The position numbers and the translations under genes are program-made. This document shows, piece after piece, positions 26,393 to 38,580 of a stretch of 64,000 nt of DNA. Numbering within the stretch: position 1 is the first letter of the stretch; each line of letters begins with the position of its first letter. The stretch covers positions 2,046,001 through 2,110,000 of the forward strand of contig NC_014377.1 of assembly GCF_000144645.1 (NCBI RefSeq), in the 5' to 3' direction. Under the pieces are notes generated by a model. That model was given only the letters and a program-made list of their open reading frames with translations, had not been told where the DNA came from and made no database searches. The DNA comes from Thermosediminibacter oceani DSM 16646. GTDB lineage: Bacteria > Bacillota > Thermosediminibacteria > Thermosediminibacterales > Thermosediminibacteraceae.

Positions 26393-27550
26393 TCACATTT
26401 CAGGCCTGAACTCCTCGGGCCTTTTGTCCGAAAGTCCAAAGTAGTACAGGATACTCTCCACTATCCGCCTGGAGGCGAATCCGTCTCCGTAGGGGTTCAC
26501 CGCATTTGCCATGCGGGCGTATTCGTCTTCATCGCTCAGGAGTACCTCTGCTTCCCTTAGGACGTTCTCCCTCGCTGTGCCTATGACCTTCACGGTGCCC
26601 GCCTTCACCGCCTCGGGCCGCTCGGTCTCGTTTCTCAACACCAACACAGGCTTGCCTAACGAAGGCGCCTCTTCCTGCAGGCCGCCGGAGTCGGTCAAGA
26701 CCATGTAGCACCTGGCCATCAGGTTATGTAGCTCGTCGGTGTCCAGGGGTGACAGAAGTATTATGCGCTCGTGATTTCCCAGGATCTCATGAGCTGTATC
26801 CCAGACTGCAGGATTCAGGTGGACCGGATATACCAGTACCACATCCGGATTCCGGTTAACCACATCCAGAAGGCCGCAGCATATATCTTTTAGGGGCTGT
26901 CCCAGGTTCTCCCTCCTGTGGGCGGTAACAAGGATGACCCGGTTTTTCTTAAAATCAAGGGTGTTCAGGACGGGCTCGTTGAAAACGTAGTCCTTTTTGA
27001 CGGTGGTCTTCAGGGCGTCTATTACCGTATTCCCGGTCACGAAAATGGATTTGGGATCGACGCCTTCCCTTATCAGGTTTTCCCTGGCGGTCATCGTGGG
27101 TGCAAAGTGAAGGTCGGAAAGGGCTCCGGTGAGCTTGCGGTTCATCTCTTCCGGGAAGGGCAGCCACTTATTGTGGGTCCTCAACCCGGCTTCCACGTGT
27201 CCCACCTTTATGTGCATGTAAAAAGAGGCGAGAGCTCCTACAAAGGTGGTGGTCGTATCCCCGTGGACCAGAACCAGGTCGGGCTTCGATTTTTCCAGCA
27301 CTTCCTTTAACCCGATGAGCGCCCTTTGGGTAATGTCAAACAGGGTCTGCCTGTCTTCCATTATATCCAGGTCGTAATCGGGTACTACATCAAAAAGGCT
27401 CAACACCTGGTCGAGCATCTGGCGGTGTTGAGCTGTCACTGCCACTTCGCAGTCTATTAAATTGGTTTTCTTGAGCTCCTGCACCAGAGGGGCCATTTTA
27501 ACAGCCTCGGGTCTGGTGCCGAAGACGGTTAAAGCCTTTATCTTCTTCAA
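26393..27550 (-). CDS. wecB: UDP-N-acetylglucosamine 2-epimerase (non-hydrolysing)
   Basis: The 385-residue enzyme converts UDP-GlcNAc to UDP-ManNAc for wall teichoic acid or other surface polymers. GT-B fold: N-terminal VFGTRPEAVKMAPLVQEL, VHGDTTTTFVGALASFY, VGHVEAGLRTHNKWLPFPEEMNR, and C-terminal VTAHRRENLGQP..LTDSGGLQEEAPSLGKPVLVLRNETERPE. All substrate-binding signatures are present. It is the last gene of the upp-comEB-wecA-wecB run; its terminator holds the mini-element. Confidence 0.95.
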   Translation of the reverse strand: MKKIKALTVFGTRPEAVKMAPLVQELKKTNLIDCEVAVTAQHRQMLDQVLSLFDVVPDYDLDIMEDRQTLFDITQRALIGLKEVLEKSKPDLVLVHGDTTTTFVGALASFYMHIKVGHVEAGLRTHNKWLPFPEEMNRKLTGALSDLHFAPTMTARENLIREGVDPKSIFVTGNTVIDALKTTVKKDYVFNEPVLNTLDFKKNRVILVTAHRRENLGQPLKDICCGLLDVVNRNPDVVLVYPVHLNPAVWDTAHEILGNHERIILLSPLDTDELHNLMARCYMVLTDSGGLQEEAPSLGKPVLVLRNETERPEAVKAGTVKVIGTARENVLREAEVLLSDEDEYARMANAVNPYGDGFASRRIVESILYYFGLSDKRPEEFRPEM

Positions 27551-27576
27551 AGGTCCATACCCCTTTATTCAGTGTT

Positions 27577-28608
27577 CTATAGCTGCTGGGATTTTTTATT
27601 CTGGGAAGCCGCCATCTGGCGACCTACCATCACAAAGGCCGGAAGTAAGGCAAAAAGCGTCAGCAAAGCCTGTTTTACCCCGACCCATATGAGGATCACC
27701 GCGCAAAGCCCGAGAGCAAGGCTCATTAAATACATGTAAACTACCGCCTGCCTCTGGGAAAAGCCTACATCTAAGAGCCTGTGGTGGATGTGGCCCCTGT
27801 CGGCCTGCATTATGGGCTTTCCTTTGAGGAACCTCCTCACTATTGCAAAGGCTGTATCGAAAATGGGCAGCCCCAGGGCCAAGATAGGGACTACTAACGC
27901 GATGGTTGTGGCGCTCTTTACGGCTCCGTCAACAGCGACGGCGGCTAAAACGAAACCCAGGAACATAGCTCCGGTATCGCCCATGAAAATCTTGGCCGGG
28001 TTGAAATTATAGGGCAGGAATCCCAGAGCAGCACCGGCCAGTAGGGCTGTCACCAGGGTTGCGTTAACCTGTCCGAGGCTTATATTCACTAGCATCATGG
28101 TCACCGACGCTATGGCTGCAATACCAGCCGCCAAACCGTCGAGACCGTCGATGAAATTCAATGTATTGGTTATGCCTACCACCCAAAAGAGGGTAACGGG
28201 TATGCTCCACTTACCCAGATAAAACATGCCCCCGAGGGGGTTTGTGACCCACTCTACCTTCAATCCGAAAAGTACCAGGATAAAGGCCGCAGCAGTCTAA
28301 AAGAGAAGCTTTACCTTCGCGGGGAGCCCGTAAATATCGTCCAGAACGCCAACCGCTGCTATGAAAGCTCCTCCCACCAGTATGCCGCGGATTGAGCTGT
28401 ACTCGAGGGGCAGCGTGATGAGGCCTACTGCCGTGAAGGCTATGAAGATGGCCAGCCCGCCGAGCCGCGGCATGGGCTTTTTATGAATCCGGCGGGCATC
28501 CTTTGGGACGTCGACGGCTCCCACCTTCCACGCGAGTTTCATTACCTTCGGCGTGGCAAGGTAAGCAACTGCCATCGCCATAAAAAAGGCGTATATGTAT
28601 AATGGCAC
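27577..28608 (-). pseudogene. wecA: undecaprenyl-phosphate N-acetylaminosugar-1-phosphate transferase with in-frame amber codon
   Basis: This MraY/WecA/TagO-type enzyme starts lipid-linked polymer synthesis by transferring GlcNAc-1-P to undecaprenyl phosphate. The complete reading frame is 343 codons but codon 104 is TAG (28299-28297), after LPAKVKLLF and before TAAAFILVLFGLK. Relatives usually have Gln there (KLL.Q..AA), so one C-to-T change (CAG to TAG) explains it. Downstream motifs are all intact: NFIDGLDGLAAG, FMGDTGAMFLGF, DRGHIHHRLLDVG. It is either a recent nonsense mutation, a read-through codon or a sequencing error. The intact remainder argues against an old pseudogene. Confidence 0.85.
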
Positions 28609-28671
28609 TTTAATCGCCCCTTTGCTTTCTTACTTTCGTCTTTTTAATTTTATTCTACAAGAGCTCACTTG

Positions 28672-31015
<2,344 letters not shown>

Positions 31016-31032
31016 GAAGTTACACCCCACTT

Positions 31033-31473
31033 TTATCGGTTTTCATAGGAGCTTATTTTATCGATCCGCCTCTTATGTCGGCCTCCCTCAAACCCGGTTT
31101 CCAGCCATTCCTCAACGATCGTCCGAGCCAGGCCCGGTCCTATTACCCTAGCTCCCATCGCCAGCACGTTGGCGTCGTTGTGAAGCCGCGACATCCTGGC
31201 CGAATATACATCGTGGCAAAGGGCGGCGCGGATGCCCTTCACTTTGTTGGCCGCAATAGAGACGCCTATTCCCGTGCCGCATATAACGATACCCCTGTCG
31301 TACTCCCCCCGGGCCACCGCTTCGGCCAGCGAAAGGGCTATATCGGGGTAATCTACCGGTTCGTCGGAAAAAGTGCCTAAATCCTCGTATTCGATACCCT
31401 TGTGTTCCAGCAGCTTTATAACTTCGACCTTTAGGTTCAGTCCGCCGTGGTCGCAGGCTACAGCTATTTTCAT
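31033..31473 (-). CDS. rpiB: ribose 5-phosphate isomerase B
   Basis: The 146-residue enzyme interconverts ribose 5-phosphate and ribulose 5-phosphate. Start ATG 31473 ([15 protein letters not shown]). Active-site signatures: [40 protein letters not shown] with the catalytic Cys, and [15 protein letters not shown]. Part of the ywlC-ywlE-rpiB-glyA-upp run. Confidence 0.95.
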   Translation of the reverse strand: MKIAVACDHGGLNLKVEVIKLLEHKGIEYEDLGTFSDEPVDYPDIALSLAEAVARGEYDRGIVICGTGIGVSIAANKVKGIRAALCHDVYSARMSRLHNDANVLAMGARVIGPGLARTIVEEWLETGFEGGRHKRRIDKISSYENR

Positions 31474-31521
31474 GTTTTTTCCTCCCATTTTATATGTTCA
31501 ACTAAATTATATTTAAAAATA

Positions 31522-31998
31522 TCAGGCCTTGTCCAGTTCTTTCTCCAGCCTTTCCAAAACCTTCTCGAGCTTTTCCCTTATCATATCCGCCACCCGGCGG
31601 TAGGTTTCCTCGTCACCACCGTAGGGGTCGGCTATATCGGCGTCACCGTCGACCTGTCCTTCGGCGAATTCCGAGAGCACAAAAACCCTACCTTTAGTAT
31701 GCGGAAATTTATTTATAATATAATCCCTGTGGCTCCTGGTCATGGTGAGTATGAGGTCGGCGTTTAAAAGGGCTTCGGAGAGCATCTTCGCCCTGTGGGA
31801 GGAAAGGTCCACGCCCTGCTCTTCCATCACTTTTCGGGCCTGGGGTGATGCGGGCATTCCTTCCACAGCGGCTATACCGCAGGAGTCCACCTTAATATCC
31901 TTATCTTTGCCGCGCTCACGCAGCATCTTCCTGAAAAGACCCTCGGCCATGCTGCTCCGGCAGGTGTTGCCCGTACACACAAAAACTACCCTTTTCAT
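31522..31998 (-). CDS. ywlE: low-molecular-weight protein-tyrosine (arginine) phosphatase
   Basis: The 158-residue phosphatase has the N-terminal P-loop VCTGNTCRSSMAE (nucleophile Cys, Arg) and the C-terminal acid loop DPYGGDEETY. In the same chromosomal place B. subtilis has YwlE, which removes phosphate from arginine; the Thr in CTGNTCRS is the residue said to favour phosphoarginine over phosphotyrosine. No mcsB is in the window. Confidence 0.88.
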   Translation of the reverse strand: MKRVVFVCTGNTCRSSMAEGLFRKMLRERGKDKDIKVDSCGIAAVEGMPASPQARKVMEEQGVDLSSHRAKMLSEALLNADLILTMTRSHRDYIINKFPHTKGRVFVLSEFAEGQVDGDADIADPYGGDEETYRRVADMIREKLEKVLERLEKELDKA

Positions 31999-32019
31999 TG
32001 AGAAAACCTCCCGAAAATT

Positions 32020-33063
32020 TCATTCCAGTTTAATTATATTATACCCTGCGGCTTTTCTTAGCCTATTCATCACCGCCAGGCCCAAGCCTGTTTCCGGGAT
32101 ACCTTCGGCCAGTACTTCCTCGACCCCCAGCTTATCGAACTTCCGCAGAACGGAAAAGAGGTTTGAGGATATGGTGAGAGGGGCCTCCCGATCTCCTACG
32201 GAAAGCACGCACCCGGTCTCATAATATCCCCGCGTCTGAACCGTGGCCATTATCCCCACCTTTTTCCCTTCGGCGGTAAGTTTTTTTGCAAGTTCGGTGA
32301 TCTTCCTTACCTGAGCTTCGATGGGCCCTTCCACGACCAGCACCCGCGCCTTGGGTGAATAGTGCTTGTACTTCTGTCCGGGGGATTTGGGTTTTTGTCC
32401 CTCGGCCAGGCCCGGGTCCAGCTCCACCCTTCCGAGAACCGCCTCCAGCTCCTCCCGGGTCACTCCGCCCGGTCTCAAGATTACGGGCACTTCTCCGGTC
32501 AGGTCCAGCACGGTGGATTCTACACCAACCTCGCAGGGACCTCCATCCAAAATTATATCCACCCTGCCCGCCAGGTCTTCGTATACGTCCCCGGCAGTGG
32601 TGGGGCTGGGCCTGCCGGAAATATTGGCGCTAGGTGCGGCTATGGGAACTCCCGATTCCCTTATGAGGGCTAGGGCCACGGGGTGCCTGGGCATCCTTAC
32701 GGCGACGGTGTCGAGCCCGCCGGTGGTGCCGTAGGGAACCGCCCCCGACTTTTCAAGCACGATGGTGAGCGGGCCCGGCCAGAATTTTTCCATCAGTATA
32801 CGGGCAGTACGGGGAACATTGCTTGCGAGTTTATCCAGTTCCCCGGGAGAATGTATGTGGACGATAAGAGGGTTATCCTGGGGCCTTTTCTTGGCCTGGT
32901 ATATTTTAAAAGCCGCCTTTTCGTCCAGCGCATTTGCCCCGAGGCCGTAAACGGTTTCTGTAGGGAAAGCCACCAGGCCACCGTTTTTTATGACCCGCGC
33001 TGCCAGATTTATGCTTTCAGGTTCCGGATTTTCTGGATTTACTTTTATCAATTTCGTCTCCAT
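32020..33063 (-). CDS. ywlC: L-threonylcarbamoyladenylate synthase (Sua5/YwlC)
   Basis: The 347-residue enzyme makes threonylcarbamoyl-AMP for the t6A base in tRNA. The N-terminal YrdC domain (1 to about 205) has LVAFPTETVYGLGANAL, KRPQDNPLIVHI, and APSANISGRPSPT; the C-terminal Sua5 domain (about 225-347; SPGQKYKHYSPKARVLVVEG) marks the long form. It lies 18 bp downstream of the chromate-type transporter genes. Confidence 0.93.
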   Translation of the reverse strand: METKLIKVNPENPEPESINLAARVIKNGGLVAFPTETVYGLGANALDEKAAFKIYQAKKRPQDNPLIVHIHSPGELDKLASNVPRTARILMEKFWPGPLTIVLEKSGAVPYGTTGGLDTVAVRMPRHPVALALIRESGVPIAAPSANISGRPSPTTAGDVYEDLAGRVDIILDGGPCEVGVESTVLDLTGEVPVILRPGGVTREELEAVLGRVELDPGLAEGQKPKSPGQKYKHYSPKARVLVVEGPIEAQVRKITELAKKLTAEGKKVGIMATVQTRGYYETGCVLSVGDREAPLTISSNLFSVLRKFDKLGVEEVLAEGIPETGLGLAVMNRLRKAAGYNIIKLE

Positions 33064-33081
33064 GCTATCACGTTCCTCAAA

Positions 33082-33600
33082 TTAATAGATCAGAATGCCG
33101 GCGGCCGCCGCCAGAGCTATTATCAGGATTGGGTTCAGCTTGAAAATGTAAAGCCCGGCCAGCACTGCAAGGGCTAAAATTATATCTTTTATGCCGAGAA
33201 TGGAACCCCTCCCGAGCGAATAGGCTGCTTTCACAATTAGGGCTATCACGGCGGGCCTGACTCCGGAGAAGAAGGCATCGACCCAGGCAAGCCCCCTGTA
33301 TTTCTTAATGAGAAACGCTAAAAGCAGGATGATGATAAGGGACGGGGCGGTAACGCCCGCCGTGGCCGCCGCAGCCCCCCAGAAACCCGCGATCCGGTAG
33401 CCCACGAAAGTAGCCGCGTTTACAGCGATGGGCCCGGGGGTCATCTGGGAGATGGCTATTATGTCCATGAACTGTTCTAAGGTAAGCCACCCGTTTATAT
33501 CTATTATTTCCTTCTGGATGAGGGGTATCATGGCGTAGCCGCCGCCGAAACTGAAAAGGCCTATTTTAAAAAAGGACAAGAAGAGGACTCTGTATATCAC
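33082..33600 (-). CDS. chromate transporter family protein, second half-size subunit
   Basis: The 172-residue membrane protein is one of two half-length ChrA/CHR-family proteins; in bacteria with short forms both are needed. Motifs: FFKIGLFSFGGGYAMIPLIQKEII and SQMTPGPIAVNAATFVGYRIAGF. About five or six helices. It overlaps the preceding half by 4 bp. Chromate or sulfate as substrate is family knowledge only; short pairs in Bacillota are rarely tested. Confidence 0.85.
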   Translation of the reverse strand: MIYRVLFLSFFKIGLFSFGGGYAMIPLIQKEIIDINGWLTLEQFMDIIAISQMTPGPIAVNAATFVGYRIAGFWGAAAATAGVTAPSLIIILLLAFLIKKYRGLAWVDAFFSGVRPAVIALIVKAAYSLGRGSILGIKDIILALAVLAGLYIFKLNPILIIALAAAAGILIY

Positions 33601-34193
33601 CCGCCGGCACTCCTTTCCCTCCGGCCTCCGGCAAAATAACGGATTAATCCCGTAATCCCCGAAGCCAGAATCACCAGGATGGGGTGCACGTCGAAAACCA
33701 CCAGAGCTATCAGGCCGGTGATCGCCACCGCCACGTCGATTCGGTTTTTAAAGGCAGCCTTTTGCAGGTTGAAAACAGCGGCCAGTATCAGCACGACCAG
33801 TGCCGGGTATATTCCCCTGAATGCCTTTTGAACGGCGGGGTACGCCCGGACCCCGGTGTAAACAAGGGCGATACTCAGAATGGAAAGAAAAGAAGGCAGC
33901 ACCGTCCCGAGAGTCGCTATAACCGCACCTGCAAGCCCGAACAGCCTGTATCCTATGTAAACGGAAGAATTTATCGCCACAGCTCCCGGCGAGCACTGGG
34001 CAACCGCTATTATGTCCAGGAATTCTTTTTCCTCAAGCCAGTTTTGCCTGTCCACTATTTCCACCTTCATCAGGGGTATCATTGCATAGCCGCCCCCTAA
34101 GGTGAAGGCTCCGATTTTAAAAAAGACCCAGAACATGGAAAGAAGCTGCCGGGGGGAAAGTCTTCTTTCACCCAATGCTCCCATCTCCCGCAT
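33597..34193 (-). CDS. chromate transporter family protein, first half-size subunit
   Basis: The 198-residue partner of the gene at 33082. Motifs: FFKIGAFTLGGGYAMIPLMKVEIV and AQCSPGAVAINSSVYIGYRLFGL. Its start overlaps the end of prmC by up to 26 bp; Met1 (34193) and Met4 (34184) are both possible. The two halves insert with opposite topology in characterised pairs. Confidence 0.85.
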   Translation of the reverse strand: MREMGALGERRLSPRQLLSMFWVFFKIGAFTLGGGYAMIPLMKVEIVDRQNWLEEKEFLDIIAVAQCSPGAVAINSSVYIGYRLFGLAGAVIATLGTVLPSFLSILSIALVYTGVRAYPAVQKAFRGIYPALVVLILAAVFNLQKAAFKNRIDVAVAITGLIALVVFDVHPILVILASGITGLIRYFAGGRRERSAGG

Positions 34194-35040
34194 GTAAGGA
34201 TGCCGCTATAACTCGCTCCAGGCCGGCGTAATCCTTCAATATCTTTATGCCGCCGAACCCCGCCCGCTTCAATAGATCGGCGATTTGGCCTGCCTGATCC
34301 TTTCCGAACTCCAGGACTATACTGCCGCCCGGCTTTAAAAACCGCGGCGCACCGGCTATAATGCGCCTGTAAAATTTAAGGCCGTCGGGGCCGCCGTCCA
34401 GGGCCACCCTCGGTTCGTATTTTACGTCCTCCGGCAGGTTTTCTATTTCCCCCGACGGGATGTACGGCGGATTCGCTGCCACCACATCGAAGTCTCCGAG
34501 GCCTTCCGCTTCAAAAGGTTCCCAGAGGTCCCCCTTAAGGAAAAGAACCCGATCTTCGACTCCGTGTTTGACAGCGTTCAAGAGGGTAACATCCCCTGCC
34601 GTCTCCGATATATCGGAGGCGTATACCACCGCATCTTTTTTGAAGAACGCCACCGACACCGCAACGGCTCCGCTGCCGCAGCAAAGCTCAACGACTTTTG
34701 GTTTTGTTACCCACGATATGCGGCGGAGTATCTCTTCCACCAGAAATTCGGTCTCCGGCCTGGGGATTAAAACGCCCTCCCTGACGTGAAAATCCAGGGT
34801 GAAAAACTCCTTACTGCCGGTTATATAAGCCACAGGCACCCGGGAAGATCGCTTTTCCACGAGTGCCCTGTAGGTTCGGATTTCTTCCGCGCAGAGCCGC
34901 CTTTCCGGATGAATAAAAAGGTCTATCCGCCTTACCCCGAGCACATTGGCCAGGATTACTTCGGCGTCCAGGGATGGGCTTTCTACACCGGCCGTAGTAA
35001 GCCTTTTTCTGCCGTAGTCAAGAGCTTCTTTTACGTTCAC
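34168..35040 (-). CDS. prmC: release factor glutamine methyltransferase
   Basis: The 290-residue SAM-dependent enzyme methylates the Gln of the GGQ motif in release factors. N-terminal helical domain ([28 protein letters not shown]), SAM loop [16 protein letters not shown], and the substrate motif [13 protein letters not shown]. Directly follows its substrate gene prfA, overlapping by 4 bp. Confidence 0.95.
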   Translation of the reverse strand: MNVKEALDYGRKRLTTAGVESPSLDAEVILANVLGVRRIDLFIHPERRLCAEEIRTYRALVEKRSSRVPVAYITGSKEFFTLDFHVREGVLIPRPETEFLVEEILRRISWVTKPKVVELCCGSGAVAVSVAFFKKDAVVYASDISETAGDVTLLNAVKHGVEDRVLFLKGDLWEPFEAEGLGDFDVVAANPPYIPSGEIENLPEDVKYEPRVALDGGPDGLKFYRRIIAGAPRFLKPGGSIVLEFGKDQAGQIADLLKRAGFGGIKILKDYAGLERVIAASLHAGDGSIG

Positions 35041-36140
35041 TGAGCCGCCCTCATTTCGATATCATCGGCCTCGGCGAGTCTCCTTGCCTGGTCTTCCGCT
35101 ATGAGCCTTTCTATCAGCTCGTCCAGTTCCCCGTCCAGTATGTTCTCCAGCTGGTGCGTGGTGAAGCCTATGCGGTGGTCGGTAACCCTCCCCTGCGGGA
35201 AATTGTAGGTCCTGATCCTCTCGCTCCTGTCGCCGGTGCCCACCTGGCTCCTGCGGCTCTGGGCAATCTTTTCGTTCTGTTCCCGCTGCTTCATCTCCAG
35301 GAGCTTGGCCCTCAGTATCTTCATCGCCTTGTCGCGGTTTTTGAGCTGCGAACGCTCATCCTGGCAGGTGACAACGATACCGGTGGGGAGGTGGGTTATC
35401 CTCACCGCCGAGTCGGTGGTGTTGACCGACTGCCCTCCGTGGCCCGAAGACCTGAACACGTCTATCCTGAGCTCGTTGGGGTTTATTTCCACATCCACTT
35501 CTTCGGCCTCCGGCAGCACCGCCACCGTAGCCGTGGAGGTATGGATGCGGCCTCCGGCCTCGGTCACCGGTATCCTCTGCACCCGGTGGACACCGGACTC
35601 GTATTTCAGGCGGCTGTAAGCGCCCCTGCCCATTACTTCGAAAATGACCTCTTTAAAGCCGCCCAGTTCTGTCGGGCTGGAACTCATAAGCTCCACCTTC
35701 CAGCCCTGCCGCTCGGCGTAGCGGGTGTACATTCTGAAAAGGTCCCCGGCAAACAGAGCCGCTTCCTCACCTCCGGCCCCGGCCCTTATCTCCATTATGA
35801 CGTCCTTCTCATCGTTGGGGTCCTTCGGCAGGAGAAGTATTTTGAGCCTTTCCTGCAGCTCCTTTTCCCTTTTCTGAAGGTTTTCCAATTCTTCCTTTAT
35901 AAACTCCTCCATTTCCCTGTCGTTGGAGGTCTCCTTTAAGAGCTCCCTGCTCTCTTTTATCTCGCTTACGACTTTTTTGTACTCCCTGTAACACGATACT
36001 ATCTCTTCCAGGGAAGCGTGTTCCTTGGCTAGCTTTCTCCACTCTTCTTGTCTCGCGATCACGGCGGGCTCGCTTATTTCACGGGTGAGTTCTTCGTATC
36101 TTTCTTCTATGGCATCGAGTTTATCCAGCAAGGGTATCAC
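35037..36140 (-). CDS. prfA: peptide chain release factor 1
   Basis: The 367-residue factor reads UAA and UAG stop codons. The PEVT-type specificity region (about residue 190, [23 protein letters not shown]) and [27 protein letters not shown] with the GGQ motif are complete. RF1 is relevant to the amber codon in wecA: with RF1 present TAG should normally terminate. The start overlaps the gene upstream by 20 bp. Confidence 0.96.
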   Translation of the reverse strand: MIPLLDKLDAIEERYEELTREISEPAVIARQEEWRKLAKEHASLEEIVSCYREYKKVVSEIKESRELLKETSNDREMEEFIKEELENLQKREKELQERLKILLLPKDPNDEKDVIMEIRAGAGGEEAALFAGDLFRMYTRYAERQGWKVELMSSSPTELGGFKEVIFEVMGRGAYSRLKYESGVHRVQRIPVTEAGGRIHTSTATVAVLPEAEEVDVEINPNELRIDVFRSSGHGGQSVNTTDSAVRITHLPTGIVVTCQDERSQLKNRDKAMKILRAKLLEMKQREQNEKIAQSRRSQVGTGDRSERIRTYNFPQGRVTDHRIGFTTHQLENILDGELDELIERLIAEDQARRLAEADDIEMRAAQ

Positions 36141-36996
36141 CTCCTGATAAAACGCACTTCAAAGCCTCCAAGGCCACTTCGAGCTGGGAATCGTCGGGCT
36201 CGCGCGTGGTGAGCTTCTGGAGCCACATCCCCGGCGCGCTGATGGCTTTGATAATCGGCGACCGGCTCCTTCCGGCCAGCCTTATAAATTCGTACGATAT
36301 CCCGGCCACCAGCGGAAAAAGCAATACCCTGGAGGTTATTCGAGCGAGTATCCCGGGCCATCCCAGCAGGGAAAACAAAAGGATGCTCACGATCATCACC
36401 ACCAGCAGGAAGCTGGTGCCGCACCGGGGGTGAAGGGTGGTGTATTTTCTTGCGTTTTCGACGGTCAGCTCCTCGCCGTTTTCGTAACAGTACACGGCCT
36501 TATGTTCGGCCCCGTGGTACTCGAAGAACCTCCTGACATCCTTCATAGAAGAGACGAATATCAGATACAATAAAAAAACAGCTATGCGGATAAGCCCCTC
36601 TATGAGATTTAAAAAAAGGTGGCTTTTTACGTCTCCCGCAATCAATTTGACCAGAACCGTTGGAACAACGATAAAAAGAAGTACAGCAAATCCGATGGCC
36701 AATGCCACCGCATAGAAAATGTCCCTGCCGGTAAGCTCTTCCTCCTCGCCGGCCACTATCCCTGCCGAGTAAGACAGAGCCCTTACGCCTATGACCAGCA
36801 TTTCGATGAGCGCCACAGCCCCCCTCAGTACCGGGAGCTTTAAAACCGGGTATTTATCGGCTATCGAGCTGTTTTCCTCTTTCTTCACTATTATTTCATC
36901 GTTTTTCCGGACGGCAATAGCGGTAAATTTCGGGCTCCTCATCATGACTCCTTCCATAACCGCCTGGCCGCCGATGGTGGGCTTTGTTCTGCCCAT
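36121..36996 (-). CDS. DUF1385 family membrane protein
   Basis: The 291-residue protein starts [22 protein letters not shown], the DUF1385 signature, and has about four membrane helices and [24 protein letters not shown]. Genes of this family typically sit between rpmE and prfA in clostridia, as here, so a link with translation is often suspected, but the function is unknown. Confidence 0.9.
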   Translation of the reverse strand: MGRTKPTIGGQAVMEGVMMRSPKFTAIAVRKNDEIIVKKEENSSIADKYPVLKLPVLRGAVALIEMLVIGVRALSYSAGIVAGEEEELTGRDIFYAVALAIGFAVLLFIVVPTVLVKLIAGDVKSHLFLNLIEGLIRIAVFLLYLIFVSSMKDVRRFFEYHGAEHKAVYCYENGEELTVENARKYTTLHPRCGTSFLLVVMIVSILLFSLLGWPGILARITSRVLLFPLVAGISYEFIRLAGRSRSPIIKAISAPGMWLQKLTTREPDDSQLEVALEALKCVLSGGDTLAG

Positions 36997-37020
36997 TTCT
37001 TTCTCCCTTCCTAATAATAT

Positions 37021-37053
37021 GAATAAAGGCTAGAGTGAAAACTCTAACCTTTA
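37021..37053 (-). terminator. hairpin downstream of rpmE
   Basis: On the minus strand AAAGGTTAGAG, a four-base TTTT loop region, then CTCTAGCCTTT followed by ATTC. The arms contain one G-T pair. The T-run is short, so it may only reduce read-through into the DUF1385-prfA operon. Confidence 0.6.
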
Positions 37054-37055
37054 AA

Positions 37056-37265
37056 TTATTCCTCGTCCTTTATGCCGAACTTTTTCTTGAAACGCTCCAC
37101 GCGGCCGCCGGTGTCAACGAGCTTCTGCTTTCCGGTGAAGAAAGGATGGCACTTGGAGCAAATTTCTACGTGAATCTCGGGTTTTGTAGAACCGGTCTCG
37201 AAGGTCTCGCCGCAGGCGCACCTTACTATGGCTTTCCCGTACTTGGGGTGGATGCCTTCCTTCAT
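37056..37265 (-). CDS. rpmE: ribosomal protein L31 (zinc-binding type)
   Basis: The 69-residue protein has the four Cys of zinc-type L31: the pair in CACGETF and [13 protein letters not shown]. Begins [16 protein letters not shown]. It has a promoter of its own (37349-37377). Confidence 0.95.
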   Translation of the reverse strand: MKEGIHPKYGKAIVRCACGETFETGSTKPEIHVEICSKCHPFFTGKQKLVDTGGRVERFKKKFGIKDEE

Positions 37266-37348
37266 TTATATCACCTCTTTTGAATATATTTTCCGTACTC
37301 TTTTTTTACTCTTGAGAAAATAAAAAACAACGGTACCTAACCTTTGTT

Positions 37349-37377
37349 ATTATAGCATACGTGATTTTTTTACACAA
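37349..37377 (-). promoter_or_regulatory. promoter of rpmE
   Basis: On the minus strand -35 TTGTGT (37372-37377), 17-bp spacer, -10 TATAAT (37349-37354), about 85 bp before the start codon. Confidence 0.6.
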
Positions 37378-37407
37378 GGGTTACGGCTAAAATGAAAGTT
37401 TTTTTTG

Positions 37408-38580
37408 TTATACGTACTGCCTGTCGATTATTATCACGGGATTATACCCCGGGTAAGCTTCCTTTATTCTCTTCGCAAGCCTCCGTTTTAGTGCCTTCTC
37501 CTCCTGCTCCCTGACGTCGCCGGATACCACCGCATCGAAGATTACATTTTTCCTGCTACCCGAACCGACCACCCTCAGGTCGTGAATCGAAAGCACCTCG
37601 GGAAATTCCCGGAGGACCTTCTCGATATTTCTTCTCGTCCTTTCGACCTCTTCGTCGTCCACGCTGACCGGGTCCATGTGAATCGTGAGGAACACACCCA
37701 GTTCTTCCGAAAGTTCCCTCTCGGCGGTATCAATGATGTCGTGGGCCTTCATCGCCGGCATGTCTTCGGGAACTTCGGCGTGCAGCGACACCACGCACCT
37801 GCCCGGGCCGTAGTTGTGCACCATAAGGTCGTGGACTCCTATTATCCCCTCATACGACAATATCCGCCGCTTTATTTCTTCCACTAATTCCGGATCGGGC
37901 CGTCCTCCTATCAGGAGGTCCACCGATTCCCTGACCAGGTTGTAGCCCGAATACATTATGAAAAGGGAAACCAGGATTCCCAGGTACCCGTCCAGGGGAA
38001 GAGTCGTAAACCTCGAGAGCAGCAGAGCCATTGCCGCCGTGGAGGTCGATATGACGTCACCGTAACTGTCAAGGGAACTGGCGTCTAAGGCTTTTGAGTC
38101 GATCTTTTCAGCGAGCTTTTCGGTAAATTTGCCCAGCCATAACTTTGCGGCAATGGCAAAAAGCAGTATTATGAAGGATACCAGATTGAACTCGACGGCT
38201 GCCGGGTTTAGCACCCTGCCGATGGAGTCCCTCAGCAGCTCGAAACCCATAAGTACTACGATAATTGATATTATAAGGCTCGTTATATACTCGATTCTTC
38301 CGTGGCCGAAGGGGTGTTCCCTGTCGGGAGGCATAGAAGCTATTTTAAACCCTATTATCGTCACCACCGAAGAACCTATATCGCCCAGGTTGTTGAAGGC
38401 ATCGGCGGAGACGGCTATGCTGTTCGTGATCCTTCCTATTGCAAACTTTACCACAAACAGCAGCGCATTCACGGCTATACCCATGACGCCGCTCAAGATT
38501 CCGTATGCGTTTCTTTTAGCTTTTTCCTTATCATTTTCCGCGCCGGAAAATAATTTTTCGGCCAGTCTTTCCAGAATCAT
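37408..38580 (-). CDS. cation diffusion facilitator (CDF) exporter
   Basis: The 390-residue transporter has six membrane helices (AYGILSGVMGIAVNALLFVVK, SVVTIIGFKIASMPPDREHPFGHGRIEY and others) with metal-site residues in SADAFNNLGD and ALDASSLDSYGDVIST. The Asn/Asp pattern (DAFNN, not HxxxD) suggests Mn2+- or Fe2+-like rather than Zn2+ preference; this is inference. The C-terminal half holds two cytosolic dimerisation-type domains instead of one, longer than the usual 300 residues. Confidence 0.88.
   Translation of the reverse strand: MILERLAEKLFSGAENDKEKAKRNAYGILSGVMGIAVNALLFVVKFAIGRITNSIAVSADAFNNLGDIGSSVVTIIGFKIASMPPDREHPFGHGRIEYITSLIISIIVVLMGFELLRDSIGRVLNPAAVEFNLVSFIILLFAIAAKLWLGKFTEKLAEKIDSKALDASSLDSYGDVISTSTAAMALLLSRFTTLPLDGYLGILVSLFIMYSGYNLVRESVDLLIGGRPDPELVEEIKRRILSYEGIIGVHDLMVHNYGPGRCVVSLHAEVPEDMPAMKAHDIIDTAERELSEELGVFLTIHMDPVSVDDEEVERTRRNIEKVLREFPEVLSIHDLRVVGSGSRKNVIFDAVVSGDVREQEEKALKRRLAKRIKEAYPGYNPVIIIDRQYV

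Noticed and set aside
28297-28299. TAG in wecA read as pyrrolysine
   Set aside because: No pyrrolysine genes or methylamine methyltransferases are in the window, the position is a plain Gln in relatives, and a single C-to-T change explains it.
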